64,000 nucleotides of DNA from Bondarzewia mesenterica (lineage: Eukaryota; Basidiomycota; Agaricomycetes; Russulales; Bondarzewiaceae): NCBI GenBank assembly GCA_004802705.1, contig SGPL01000007.1, forward strand, positions 1 through 64,000. Reading direction: 5' to 3'. Below, in pieces: positions 22,444 through 34,331 of this stretch. The first letter of the stretch is position 1. Each line of letters starts with the position of its first letter. Position numbers and translations under genes: made by a program. The notes beneath the pieces were generated by a model. It saw only the letters and a program-made list of their open reading frames with translations, did no database searches and was not told the origin of the DNA.

Positions 22444-24429
22444 CTATGATGCACTCGGATTATCTGAGAAATAGTTCCCCTCGAGCGCGACAGTTGAATC
22501 CCAGTCTTCGTACGCCACCAGTCGAGTAAGTCCAAATTTCTGCAAAATGTCCCACACCAACTTGTCGTCACACTCCCCTTGTTGCATCAACCGAGCCTCC
22601 GGCACGGGCGGTAGGGTCTCAAAGACGGCCCGCGCAATCTGCACTTGCTCCAGATACGTGTCGAGCGGTTGGCGTGGAGGATACTGTGTTTCTTTTTCGA
22701 GGATGTGCTCGATAGTGCCGTACTCACGTATGAACTTGAGCGCGCGCTGAGGGCCCACGTTCTTGATCCGCTGCGAGAAATCTGTGCCTAGAAGGAGCAC
22801 GAAGTCGACGTAGCTCGCACGGTCTAACTGGAGCGATTGGCGGACATCTGCGCCGAAGATGAGCGTAAGAGGTTCTTTGCGACTGGTGATGTTACGGATC
22901 AGGGGCGCTTCGTAGACAAGGACATCCTGGTGTGAGTGAGAATCAGCTGGCGCGACAGGAGGACAGGCAGGGGCTCACGGTGTCTTCGCTCGCGACGTAG
23001 TCCGCAAGCCCATGTTGGACGAGCGACGACGCAAGAGCTTCAGCTTCAAACGGGCCTGTCGATACTATGCAAGGAACACCCATAGCCTGTAAAATCTCTC
23101 TGCTCTCCTCGTACGTCTCCTCTGTGGGTATGTTACGTCGTCGAATATACGAATCTACCATGAGGCTGCTCTTCTCAGTGATGGTCGTGATGTTCGCTTC
23201 TAGAGTCTCATGACACATCTCCGTTACAGGTGATTCGGCTAGGCTCTCCCAGAATTTGCCTTCTTCTAAAGTGAGTTGGTACTGCGACTTCGACATGACG
23301 AATTCGGTGTGGATCTCGCCCGTATCATCAGATTGAATGCCTTGGCGGATGACGGAGAGCGTCGGTATTGAGAGACCGTCAAGTTTCGATATACTCTGAC
23401 GATAATTGAGGTACAGCGCTGCGAAGGAGGATGGAAGATCTTCCACATCATCTTTACTCACGGGAGTTCCAAGTACCAGAAGTTCCGTCTTCGATACTGT
23501 ATCGAGAGCCGATGCGTCAGAAGGATCGGCTTAAGCTCCGTCATAAAGACAGAAGTGGGAAGTTTACCTGGGGTTTCTAGGATCGGGTCAGCCTCCATTG
23601 GCAATGGCGCAGTAATGTCGTTATCTGTTACACTGGACAGTTCTTGCACAAATGGTGGTACTAAGATATTCTGCAGCAAAATTTCTTGGATCTCTGACCG
23701 GTCAAAGTGATCCAGCGGATCCGCATCAGTCGAGGTAGACGGAACATTTCCGGCTTCTGCTGAGAGATCAAGCGAGGCAAGGCCAGCAGCCAGGTGCGAT
23801 GGACTGGGAGGAGTGGTGGCTGCGGCTTCTGGCTTTGGGATAAGATCCCTTAGAGCCTCGGCAGAACGCTCCCGTTCAGCTGAATCCAACGAACGACAAG
23901 TTTTGAGCAATTGCGTAAGGTTTTGAAGTCTTTGAAGTCTGTCCATTTCTATCAAGCCACGAGCGTAGTCCATTCTTCGGATTTGTCTCCTTCGCTCAAT
24001 CTTGATTGCGTGAATGACGGATACGGAGACCACAAAGCACGGACATACCTCATCACTTTTTGCTGTACTGCGTTGTTCGCCATCAAATACACAGATGGCG
24101 CGAACATCACTTTCCCTCAGCTCTCGTAATAGGCGATACCAGCCGAGGACGTGTTTATATGGGTGGGGCATGGGCGCAAAGTGAAATCGTTGGGTAATGA
24201 GCGTCCCATCTCTGTCCTGTGGCATTTGTATTTTTGGGAAACTGAGTGCATGGCACAGACTCACATTACTATAGTTTTACCGCTCAGATCTCTCAGACGG
24301 TTCTTAAGTGTTCTGAATACGTCGGGACTGTTGAAAGTCAGAGAAGAAAACTCGTGTAGATGGACAGGATAGATAGAAAATGACCAACCAAGCTTTCTGA
24401 AGAAATGGAGCAAATCCCAAAACTCCCAT
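22444..24429 (-). CDS. XPG/FEN1-family structure-specific nuclease (PIN-domain)
   Basis: Start ATG 24429 reads MGVLGFAPFLQKAC, the Rad2-family N-terminus. Introns follow at about 24326-24386 and 24237-24268, the second acceptor giving GKTIVIDGTLITQRFHF. Further family motifs are ICVFDGEQ (N-region Asp), MGVPCIVSTGPFEAEALA (I-region acidic pair), YVASEDT joined by an intron to DVLVYEAP, and FVLLLGTDFSQRIKNVGP with a helix-turn-helix (RALKFIREYGTIEHIL). All the acidic metal ligands expected for flap or gap endonucleases appear to be present. About 250 residues separate the N- and I-regions, longer than in FEN1, including a low-complexity Ser/Pro part (AAATTPPSPSHLAAGLASL). No PCNA-binding box is obvious at the end. 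It may act in DNA repair or in mitochondria; the exact paralogue is not resolved. Confidence 0.88.
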
Positions 24430-24782
24430 GCAGAGTGAAAATCTCCCGGAAAACGAATCTTTGAAACGCCCAGGGAGAAAGTAGAAAAGACTAAGAAAAC
24501 AGAAAANAGAAGTAAGGAGAAGATACTCAAGAGCAAGAGCGGCGGAGGATCTATTGAAACGCGTCAGAGGCTCAGAGCGCGTCTGCCACTTCAAATTGGT
24601 CGCGTTTTTGAAGTCCGCTACAGCCACGCTTCTCCACGTCGTCGACAACTGTATTTCCTCATACACACCCTCCGTTTATCAACTCGTTCTCGCTCGCCCG
24701 AATTTTCTCTCTTTCATCTTTTCACATCGGAATTGGTGAACACCTGGGTTTCGCTTCCTTACCAGCGCCAGCTTCTTCTACC
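24430..24782. promoter_or_regulatory. Shared divergent promoter region (nuclease / coatomer alpha)
   Basis: 353 bp between the start codons of two oppositely transcribed genes. Pyrimidine-rich stretches typical of fungal promoters lie near the coatomer start. No defined box is seen. Confidence 0.4.
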
Positions 24783-27700
24783 ATGTCTGTCATGCTCACC
24801 AAGTTCGAGTCCAAGAGCAACCGCGTCAAGGGTACGTGCACCGGCACATCATCAGCATTCATATTTGACTGGGTTGCTTTACACAAGGCCTTGCTTTCCA
24901 CCCGACTCAACCCTTGCTCGCGGCATCTTTGCATAATGGTAGCGTCCAGTTATGGAACTATCGGATGGGTGTTTTGGTAGACAGATTCGAGGAGCATGAA
25001 GGTATGTCATAATTCAATAGCATGCTGAACCCTTCCCTCGAACTGTTTCTAGGTCCTGTCCGCGGTGTTGCTATTCATCCAAGCCGTCCTCTCTTGGTAA
25101 CTGGAGGCGACGACTACAAAATCAAAGTCTGGGGTGAGCGACTCATACCGTTCGGGCGGAGGTGTGCCTATTGACGCGTTGTCCTGTAGATCTCAAACCG
25201 CAGAGTCGAAGATGCCTTTTCACTTTGCATGGGCATCTGGATTACATCCGCACAGTTCAATTTCATCATGAAATGCCATGGATTGTATGTGGAGCCCCAT
25301 ACACGACACCTGAGTGGTCTGATCATGCCTGCCATTCCAGATCTCAGCGTCCGATGATCAAACCATTCGTATATGGAACAGCACATCTCGAAATTGCATC
25401 GCCATCCTCACCGGGCACTCTCACTACGTCATGTCTGCCCTTTTCCATCCGAAAGAAGATCTCGTAGTCTCAGCTTCCATGGACCAGACTGTGCGCGTCT
25501 GGGATATTTCCGGCCTACGCAAGAGCACACCTAATACCGGACCCGGTACGTTTGATACGTTTGATACATTCTCGACCGTGAAGTACGTCCTGGAGGGTCA
25601 CGACCGCGGAGTCAATTATGCCGTATTCCATCCGACACTCCCTCTCATCATCTCTGCCGCGGACGATAGGCAAATCAAACTGTGGAGAATGAGCGAGTCC
25701 AAGGCTTGGGAAGTCGATGCATGCAGAGGTCATTTCAATAACGTTTCCAGTGCTGTCTTCCACCCGAAGCATGAACTCATCGTCTCTTGCGGAGAGGATA
25801 AAACCGTGCGAGTGTGGGATCTGGCTAAACGGTCGGCTGTTCAAACTTTCCGCAGAGAGCATGATCGTTTCTGGGTGCTGGCCGCCCATCCAGAGTTAAA
25901 CCTCTTCGCTGCTGGTGCGTCCTAGACATCATGGTGCAAATCACATACTCAATTTTTTTTTCAGGACACGACAACGGTCTGATCGTTTTTAAACTGGAGC
26001 GCGAGCGGCCTGCGTTTGCTATTCACGGAGACATGGTCTATTACGTCCGAGACAAATTCGTTCGTTCGTACGACATAAACACCGGCGCAGATATCGGTCT
26101 TCTCAGTGTACGCAAGTTCGGCAGCCCTTACGTCCCTCCTCGGACTTTGAGTTTCAATCCTGCTGAACGTTCTGTCCTTTTGACAATCTCCTCCGACAAC
26201 GGCATATATGAGCTTACGGCGTTGCCCAGAGATGCGGTTGGTGAGGTCAAGGACTCGTCTGTGGATGGAAAGAGGGGTAGTGGCCAGAGTGCCATCTTCG
26301 TCGCGCGAAACAGGTTTGCTGTTTTGAACAAGACGACTCAGGCAAGTATAATCAATCTCACCTTCGCTTCTATCAGTCTCATTCTTCGTAGCTCATCGAA
26401 GTTCGCGATCTCACGAACTCTGTTGTCAAAAGCATCAAACCACCTGTACAGACTAACGAAATCTTCTACGGAGGCACTGCTAGTCTCATTCTCAGTTCGA
26501 CGAGCTCTGTGGTTCTTTATGATATACAGCAGCAGAGGACTATTGCGGAGATAAACAGTCCCCCCGTCAAGTATGTCATATGGAACGCGGATGGTTCACA
26601 AGTCGCGTTGTTGAGCAAGCACAGTAGGTTTTCCTTGGAAATCATCTTGTTTTTCGTATCTTAAGCCGCTCTCTTGTGACCATGTATAGCTATTACCATC
26701 GCGAACAAGAACTTTTCCTCAAACACCCTCATACATGAGACTATTCGCATCAAGTCGGGTGCTTGGGATGATGCGGGTGTTTTCGTATATTCCACTTTGA
26801 ATCACGTCAAGTACTGCTTACCACAAGGGTACGTATCCTACTCAACATTTGAGCACGTCGTTTTCTCAAACTCGCAAATTTATCTTCTATAGAGACCATG
26901 GGGTTATTTGCACGCTCGACAACCCCGTTTACCTAACTCGGGTCAAGGGCAAAGTCGTACACTGCCTGGATCGTTCCGCGCGGCCTCGTACAATCACCAT
27001 CGACCCGACGGAGTATCGTTTCAAGCTCGCATTGATTCGCAACAACTACGACGAAGTGCTATACCTCATTAGAACGTCGAATCTGCTTGGTCAGAGTATC
27101 ATTGCCTATTTACAGCAGAAGGGGTTCCCAGAGGTAATGGAACCATCCCCTGTTCATTACTTGTTTAAAAAGCTGAACAGAATATGCATAGATCGCCCTC
27201 CACTTCGTCGAAGATAAAAATACCCGGTTCGATCTCGCTATCGAGTGTGGCAATCTTGATGTTGCGCTTGAAACTGCCAAAGCCATCGACCGTCCTGAGT
27301 GTTGGAACCGTCTGGCTCAGCAGGCTTTCAGACAAGGCAATCACAAGGTGCCGCTCGTTCTCTCTCAGGCCATGCTATCACTAACATGCAGGGCCTATGG
27401 AATATATAGATCGTAGAGAAGGCATATCAGCAGACCAAGAACTTCGATCGTCTCTCATTTTTATATCTCGCAACTGCCAGCGCGGACAAGCTGACCAAAA
27501 TGCAGAAGATTGCTGATGCCAGAGGTGAACCTATGTCCAAGTTCCACAACGCGTTGTATGCTGGGGATGTTCCTGGGCGCATTGCCATCCTTCGTGAAGT
27601 TGGCATGTGTGAGTACTGTATATATACGTTCCATTTTCGTCTTGGTAATCAGCCACTCTCTTAGATCCCCTTGCCTACCTGACTGCCAAGACCAACGGCC

Positions 27701-29202
27701 TAGAGGAGCTCGCTGTTGAAATTCTTGAGGATGCAGGCCTTACGGAAGCAGACATCGACGATGTCCCAGACTTTGGCCGCTCAACTTTGAAACCCCCGCC
27801 TATCGTCACAGTCACTACCAACTTGAATTGGCCATCAATACCCGGCGGCGAGAGCTTCTTTGACCGTGCCTTGGCAAATGGCAATCTCGAAGCCGGCATT
27901 GAGCCGTACGTCAATGGCATCGATCATGCGGCAGCTGCTTCGTCAGCGTTGGATGACTGGGCGAAGGATGAAGAAGACGTGGATCTTGTGGCTGACGAGG
28001 ACGGATGGGATCTTGATGCGAGCGCTGAGCAGGCGGAGGAGGCAGAAGAACAGCTTGTGCAGGAAGAGGAAGAAGAGCTGGGTGCTGGCGCAACACCAGG
28101 CGTCAGTGAGATGGAGATTTGGGCTCGCAACTCGCCGTTTGCGGCAGATCATGTTGCGGCGGGTTCGTTCGAGTCTGCCATGCAGGTTCGAATTTCTCTA
28201 TCCATCATGACGTTTGTTCTTCACTGACTGCGCCTCCGTGTATATAGCTGCTCAATCGTCAGCTTGGAGTGGTCAACTTCGAGTTGCTCAAGCCCTTATT
28301 TCTCTCTATATATCGCTCGTCACATGCATATCTCTCTCCATTCGCCTCCCTCCCACCACTGCACCTACACCTACGTCGCAACCCCGCGGAATCTTCAGTG
28401 TCGCGCGTCCTGCCTGTCGCTGTAGTGACGCTCCGCCAACTTCGCTCCGAGCTATCGGAGGGCTTCCGTGCTGTCTCGGGCAACAAGCTGTCCGATGCCC
28501 AGAAGACGTTCCGCTACGTCCTGCAGTCACTCCTGTTTGTTGTTGTGTCATCGAATGACGAGGCGAAAGAGGTGGGCATTACCCATTCCCATTGAGTTGA
28601 TTCTCGCAGACTTACGGGAGCTGTGTAGTGGCGAGACACCGTCACAGTTGCACGAGAGTACCTGCTTGGTGTCTCTATCGAGCTCGAGCGCCGTCGCGTC
28701 GCGCAAGAGGAGCCAGACAATGTCCGCCGAAGCCTTGAGCTGGCAGCGTACTTCACGCACTGCGATTTGCAACCGCCACATATGCAAATTGCTCTGCGTA
28801 GCGCGATCCAGGTGTTCACGAAGGCGAACAACTCCGCCACAGCAGCAAAGTTCGCGCGGCGGCTGTTAGACTTGCATCCTGACCCGAAGATTGTTGCACA
28901 GGTATTCAACTCCTTTCCTCTCTTTCTGTTTTATGCTTGCTGACGATGACTTCCACAGGCGCGGCAGCGCATCGCTGCAGGAGACCGCAACCCCCGAGAC
29001 GCCGTGGAGATCTCGTATGACGAGTTCACAGAGTTCGAAGTCTGCGCTGCGAGCTACACTCCGATTTACAAGGGTTCACCATCGGTCCGCTGCCCGTACA
29101 CGAACGCGGCGTTTTTTGCCTGAATTCAAAGGCACTCTCGACCCGCTCACGCACTTGACGGAGATTGGGGCGACTGCGTCGGGGCTGCCTGCCCCTCGGT
29201 GA
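24783..29202 (+). CDS. COPA: Coatomer subunit alpha (COPI coat)
   Basis: At least ten introns. The N-terminal WD40 propeller is plain: [66 protein letters not shown] spliced to [33 protein letters not shown] and [17 protein letters not shown]. The second propeller and alpha-solenoid follow ([74 protein letters not shown]). Then come an acidic linker near 27.95-28.1 kb ([20 protein letters not shown]) and the C-terminal domain ([38 protein letters not shown]). Total about 1,200 residues, the normal size. It is the alpha subunit of the COPI coat for Golgi-to-ER retrograde transport; the N-terminal propeller binds dilysine cargo signals. The end SGLPAPR with TGA 29200-29202 matches the expected terminus. 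Confidence 0.97.
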
Positions 29203-29449
29203 GTAAAATTCGTGAACATATATCATCTCAGAGGACTTTCTTGGACGCGGCGTGGAGCCTTTATTAGCACGGTTTGTAAATCGATGTGAAAAGTTTGCAA
29301 TGATTTTTATTTTCGTTTTCATTTTTGGGCTGTGAGAACGCACATGTGATCTGATTTCAGGATCATGTGATGCACTTTCCTCCAAAACGGTCGCGTGTTG
29401 TCCGGATTCTCTGTGATAACTGCGACCTCGCCTTTCTGCCATTGAGGAC

Positions 29450-30162
29450 ATGGACTCGCTGGCTGAACGCTCTTCTACACCTTTACAATCGTCTCCACGA
29501 CAATCGGAGCGCGCGCTCTCACAAGAACGGTCACTTGGCCCTACCGCCTTCCAAAGCCATGCGACGCAGAATTCTCAGAGGCAATCTAAGACGGAGGTCG
29601 CTCGGGAAAGATTTGAACCATTTGATTACCACTCTGCTGTAGTGGAACCTGTCAACAAGGAGCTTGCGCGTGATAACGCGTATCGGGAAAGTGAGTATAT
29701 GCGCATATAGTAGGCTGCACATTTTTCATGTCCTCTTCCTCTGACACTGATGGTACATCCGAGCTAACGTGTGTTTTGAACAGCGCTAAACGAAATGTTC
29801 CTCGACGTGCTCATCCATTTTCACACTTGGGCGACCGCCCGTCCTAACTTTGAGAACGAGCGAGCCAGCGAAGAATTCGAAAGGGAGATCAATGCTATCG
29901 TTAGCAGGGAACGAGAACAAGGCGAGTCATCATCGCCATCGCACCCTAGTCCATCTCTCTTTGGTATGCTGTCGCAATTTGGGATCCCTCCACGGCTACA
30001 CATTTCTGCACTGTTCCTGCACATCGGCACTGTTACTTTGGTCGCTGTCAACTGACGGACATCTTATCTCAAAGAACAAGCGCGTCTGCACCTTGTGCGC
30101 TTCGTGACGGTCATCAAGCAGGCTCTCTCTGATCTCAGTGGGCTGGGAGGAGACTTGTAATT
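29450..30162 (+). CDS. Small hypothetical protein with conserved helical core
   Basis: Three exons. Exon 1 starts at ATG 29450 (MDSLAERSSTPLQSSPRQSE), is Ser/Gln-rich and ends FEPFDYHSAVVEPVNKELAR..YRE. A GTGAGT intron joins it to TLNEMFLDVLIHFHTWATAR and EEFEREINAIVSREREQG. A second intron (GTATGC...CAAAG, about 29963-30074) joins SLF to EQARLHLVRFVTVIKQALSD, and the frame closes with TAA at 30160-30162. The product is about 170 residues: a disordered N-terminus and two or three amphipathic helices, possibly coiled-coil. I do not recognise the family. A small subunit of a larger complex would fit the shape, but that is a guess. It lies 247 bp downstream of the coatomer gene on the same strand. 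Confidence 0.65.
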
Positions 30163-30573
30163 TTCGCTGTCTGTTATCTCTTTTAAAATCGCGTGCCCTT
30201 CCATTTGGCTCGAGAGCTCTTTTTCGCATGATTCACCCATCCCACTTTCGTGCCACGGTTTTGTAGTCTTAGGTTAAGGATTAGTTTTCAATCTAGGTTA
30301 CTGTTCTCAATGTCAGTTCGGAAGTCCAGTTGGAGCTGCAATTTGCAATTTGAGATCTAGCTTTCCATTTGGAGGGCTAATAAATACTGACTTACCCCAA
30401 AAGGCAAGTCTAGGAAACTGATTCTATCCCTTCCATCTTGCTTTCATCCGTGGCCTTTTCCCCTCTGAACAGGGCCATTCCCCCAGGAGCTCTTACTGTA
30501 CCTCTCTTCTTTATATACCTATCCCTGATACCCTATTTGCCGTCCCCCCCGTTTCTGGCGCCCGGGCTTCATC
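30163..30573 (+). other. Intergenic region with TATA-like element
   Basis: About 410 bp. It holds the 3' end of the small hypothetical gene and, at 30512-30517, a TATATA element 57 bases before the AFI1-like start. Pyrimidine-rich patches surround it. No gene is seen. Confidence 0.5.
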
Positions 30574-33500
30574 ATGAGCATCAATGCTCAACACTGTTCT
30601 TTCGTCCTACTCGCTGAATTCGATATCGACCGCGGAGCTCAACTCACATACCAATTTCCACAACCCTTAGGCACGGATGAGGGGTGCGTTTCGTTCATCC
30701 TCCAGACCCGACCTTCATGCTTCCTTACAATCATCGCTGTGCGTCAATCAGACTGCTCGCGAACTTGATGCTTCCCGATGGCGCGGAGAAGCAATTGGAG
30801 GATTGGACCATATTCTTTCTCAACCAAACGCCATTTAATACGATTGCACCTGTCCTCGCATTGGAAAAGCCGGCAATTAACGATCACAGCCATGAGGGGG
30901 AGGGACAGGACGCAGATCAGCACGAGTTGCTGTATGTGCTAAACTTGGTTCGGACAAAGCATGATAAAAATGTCAGAAGGTATGTCGACAGTTTGCGATA
31001 GAAAATGAGTATTTTAGATGATTCTCGTATGTAGAGGTGCCGTAGTAAAGGCCATGGCAATATGTACGCGCTACCCCTTCATACAGATATTCAAGGTCAG
31101 CCTGTCTTACACTATGTCTCTGATGCAAAGACATTGACCTTGTATTTTCCTCTTCCCAGCCCGTGCTCCTTCTGGCTCTCGACGACTATTTTTCAACTCC
31201 TTCACAGGACTGTCTAGCACGTCTCTTTGATGCCATCAATTCAATGGAGCTCTCTGCAGCACCTACCCTCATACGCGCTGAGAAACTTATTATGCGGAAC
31301 TCCGAACGAAAGGATGTTTTTGCCGAGAAATTCCAACCGCGGGCGCCGAATGAAGGTCCAAACCTCGCCGTACATCCAAATGCCGGCCGAGGCTCGCACC
31401 GAACGACACCGTCTGGGAGCTCACACTCGAGCTTCGAGGAGGGAATCATGACGCGCAATGGCAAGGAGGGAGGTCGCGACCGTGCCGGTACGGAAGCGAG
31501 TACCAAAGCTCCCGCACAGTACTCCCCATCAGAGAATTCTTTTTCTCTTGGTGGAAGTGCAGTGTGGGTCGGCGATGAGAGTGGTCTGCTGGAACAGGCC
31601 TCAACCATAGGCGGAAGTAACGGCAGCACCGCTACGACAACCCGAGGGCGTCGGTCAACGGACGCATCCTCTTCTTCGTCGCACGGTCAGCATGCGCATG
31701 GTGTGATGATGCCAATACATCCTGGGGGATCTGACCCACATTTACGACCGGCTTTGACCAAGGATACCCATTTTTATTCCACTTTCATTGACTATAAAGG
31801 TCACCAGCTGCCGATAAAAATGCCTCTTTCAACATTCCCGGAGGAAGTTGGCGAGGTGAGTTATTCCTCTTTCAATTTCAATTTCCGCGACGGTAGATGA
31901 AGAGAGTGATTGAACTGACTTGACGGTATATGCNGATGCGTTCTACAGTATTCACTCATCCAACTTATACAAACGTTNTCCAACCCTACCGTTCCAACTT
32001 CTGGTCCTCTTCATCCACATTTACACATTAACGGCAGTCTTACACACCCTATCATTATACTGTTCAANGCTCTTGTCACTGGTAAACGTATCATTTTTCT
32101 TGGGCACAATCGACCGGCNGGTCAGGTTTCTAGTTACGTACTATCCGCTTGTGCCCTAGGATCCGGATGTGGAACCATCCTGCGCGGCTTCATCGAACGC
32201 GCTTTCCCGTATGCAAACTTGACGAATCGAGAAGAATGGGAGTCAATGTAAGTTTTATTTTGCGNACCGACTAACATCGCTCGCTTGGGNATTTGATCAT
32301 GACTGCGCTATCTCTACTTGATAGACCGGCGTACATTGCCGGCGTGACGAATCCAATCTTCGAATCCTCCGGCTCCTGGGACCTTTTGTGTGATGTTGGG
32401 TCAGGGCGCATGATTGTTTCGAAAGACATCCACACNTCGCATCCACCATCTGGCATGCCAGCAGGAGCNCCGCCGCTCATCACGCGTACTGGGACGCTGA
32501 AAGCGGAGACCTCCATTGGTAGCGAGGATGATATTGGTCGGATGTCCGGTCGAGAAAAGGAAGCTCAGAAAAATGATTNCACTGCCAAAGCGGATTGCTC
32601 GGACAATATCTTTATTGAGGATGTAAGCCTGCGATTTCATGAACNTCACAATCGTCACTAACTTGCTTCAATTTTTCTGTCTCTCAAGATCATCACTGCG
32701 ATCAACTATCATTTTGGTGAAGGCCTCGTCCGAGCGCGGTTCACCGAGTACGTATTTCGCTTCGTCCGTCTTGCATCGCGCTTCGAAGAGGATGCCATGG
32801 GAACCACCACGATTGGGTACCCAAGTGCGACATTCACCGAGNGCCCTGGCGACTCTTCGCAACTCGGGAGTGGGATTGTTTTTCTCGACGAGCACGCTGG
32901 ATCACGTGAGATTGCNGTGAATGCTAGCCGAATTGAGGGGTGGCGGAGGACGCAAGCGTATCATTACTTCCAGGAGGTGCGTTGGTTCTCAATGCCTCAT
33001 TCGATAATAACCTGCCCNAGTTGGCGTCGATATTGGATATGAGCAACNTTACTTATGTTTTTTTTTGTCTGCNCGGGTCGATCNACTATGACAGGACTTC
33101 AAGCGAGGACTGGAGACCAATGCCATCCAGGGGTTCGACATTACCCATCAATTATGGCGNNTGCGTCACGTGAAGCATATGCAGGATGCTGAGGCGGAGN
33201 TGATCATGCGTACTCTGGCGGAGAATGTGCAGACGTATGATCAGGTNGTCGAGGTATGGANNTTCTTNTGAGACCNTTGACGNTGTCTTGACTGGGCGNA
33301 TCGTCTTCATCTGCAGCTCTTGGCGCTCTTGGCGCCTCACACGGGNGGACTATTGCCGCTNAGTTTCGGANTGCTGCATCAACAGGAAANTGTGCGCGAG
33401 GCCACGGTTGNCCTGTTCAGCCAGATGCGCGTATTCCCCGTNAGTGGCANTTTCCACTCTGCTGACTCGTCTTTAAAATTGAACGGGGCGACATAGATCG

Positions 33501-33673
33501 GCGTGCAATTCCTCCAGGCNCTGAACCACTTCCAGCGATACGCNTACGTTCGACAGGCGCATGCGNGGGAACANCGAATNACGAGNGAGTTCCAGGGCCA
33601 GCTCGCTCCGCCGCCCATCACGTTCAGCCGGACACCGTCAAATCGNAGTGAGGCGAGCCTCGGGGCCGGTTAG
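30574..33673 (+). CDS. AFI1/MesA-like DENN (SPA-domain) polarity protein
   Basis: Start ATG 30574: CSFVLLAEFDIDRGAQLTYQFPQPLGTDEG, the Afi1 N-terminal signature. Following exons give LLANLMLPDGAEKQLEDWT, LLYVLNLVRTKHDKNVRRGA, AICTRYPFIQIFKPVLLLAL and a long Ser/Gly-rich linker (31300-31700). The SPA/DENN core follows: FYSTFIDYKGHQLPIKMPL, LFNALVTGKRIIFLGHNRPA, PAYIAGVTNPIFESSGSWDL, then ITAINYHFGEGLVRARFTEY and YHYFQEDFKRGLETNAIQGF. It ends near ASLGAG with TAG 33671-33673. Afi1 in yeast binds Arf3 and helps stabilise the polarity axis; the Aspergillus counterpart mesA acts in hyphal tip polarity. About twenty-five or more single Ns fall in the 3' half, so some residues are unknown and exon edges there are approximate. 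Confidence 0.88.
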
Positions 33674-34331
33674 TGCTTGCCNCCGGCGATGACGCGGNAT
33701 GCGTTGCGCAGGCGCATGGGACTAAGGAATTTTCGCATTTGTATANATGCTGTTTCCTGGGGATTTTATCATTGTCTGATANGGAATTCGCTGTATGTAT
33801 TTAAGTATTTATTTGTGAAGCACAGTTCATAATCTTGGCGTGTGGGCTTGCCTGTTTTNCTGTCGGTTTGAGCTGGTACTCTTAAATATGTGAACGGCAA
33901 CTTCACGGCAATCACATCTCTCCGTTCAATATATGCCACACTTTTCCTAGCTTGACTCTACTATACTTTCCATTACGTTGTTCGCATGCTCGTACGCTAC
34001 ATTAAATCGAAGATATCTCTCCGTGCAAACTATTCGGTTGATTAGCGACCTTTTCGATTGTTGTTGGACCTTCAAATTCACGCAACAGTCGTGACAGCCA
34101 AGGTGTTCTGGCCTGGCAGTTGGTGTCAGCTACTTGGCTCTGGGTGACGAAGTGCGTGTCCCGACTCCCGGTAGACCGGGCGAAGGAGGAAAGAAAAAAA
34201 AAAATTGCACAAAATGATCCACACTGACACAACCATGGTTACTCTACAACAAATCAATAATACAGCAGCAGGAAAACGAGAACAGAACAGAACAAAGAAA
34301 ATCCACGGTCCAAATCGATGCGATAGAAAGG
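33674..34331. other. Convergent intergenic region
   Basis: About 660 bp between the 3' ends of the AFI1-like and GID9-like genes. It should hold both 3' UTRs. AT-rich stretches and an A-run at 34194-34204 are seen, but no gene. Confidence 0.5.
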
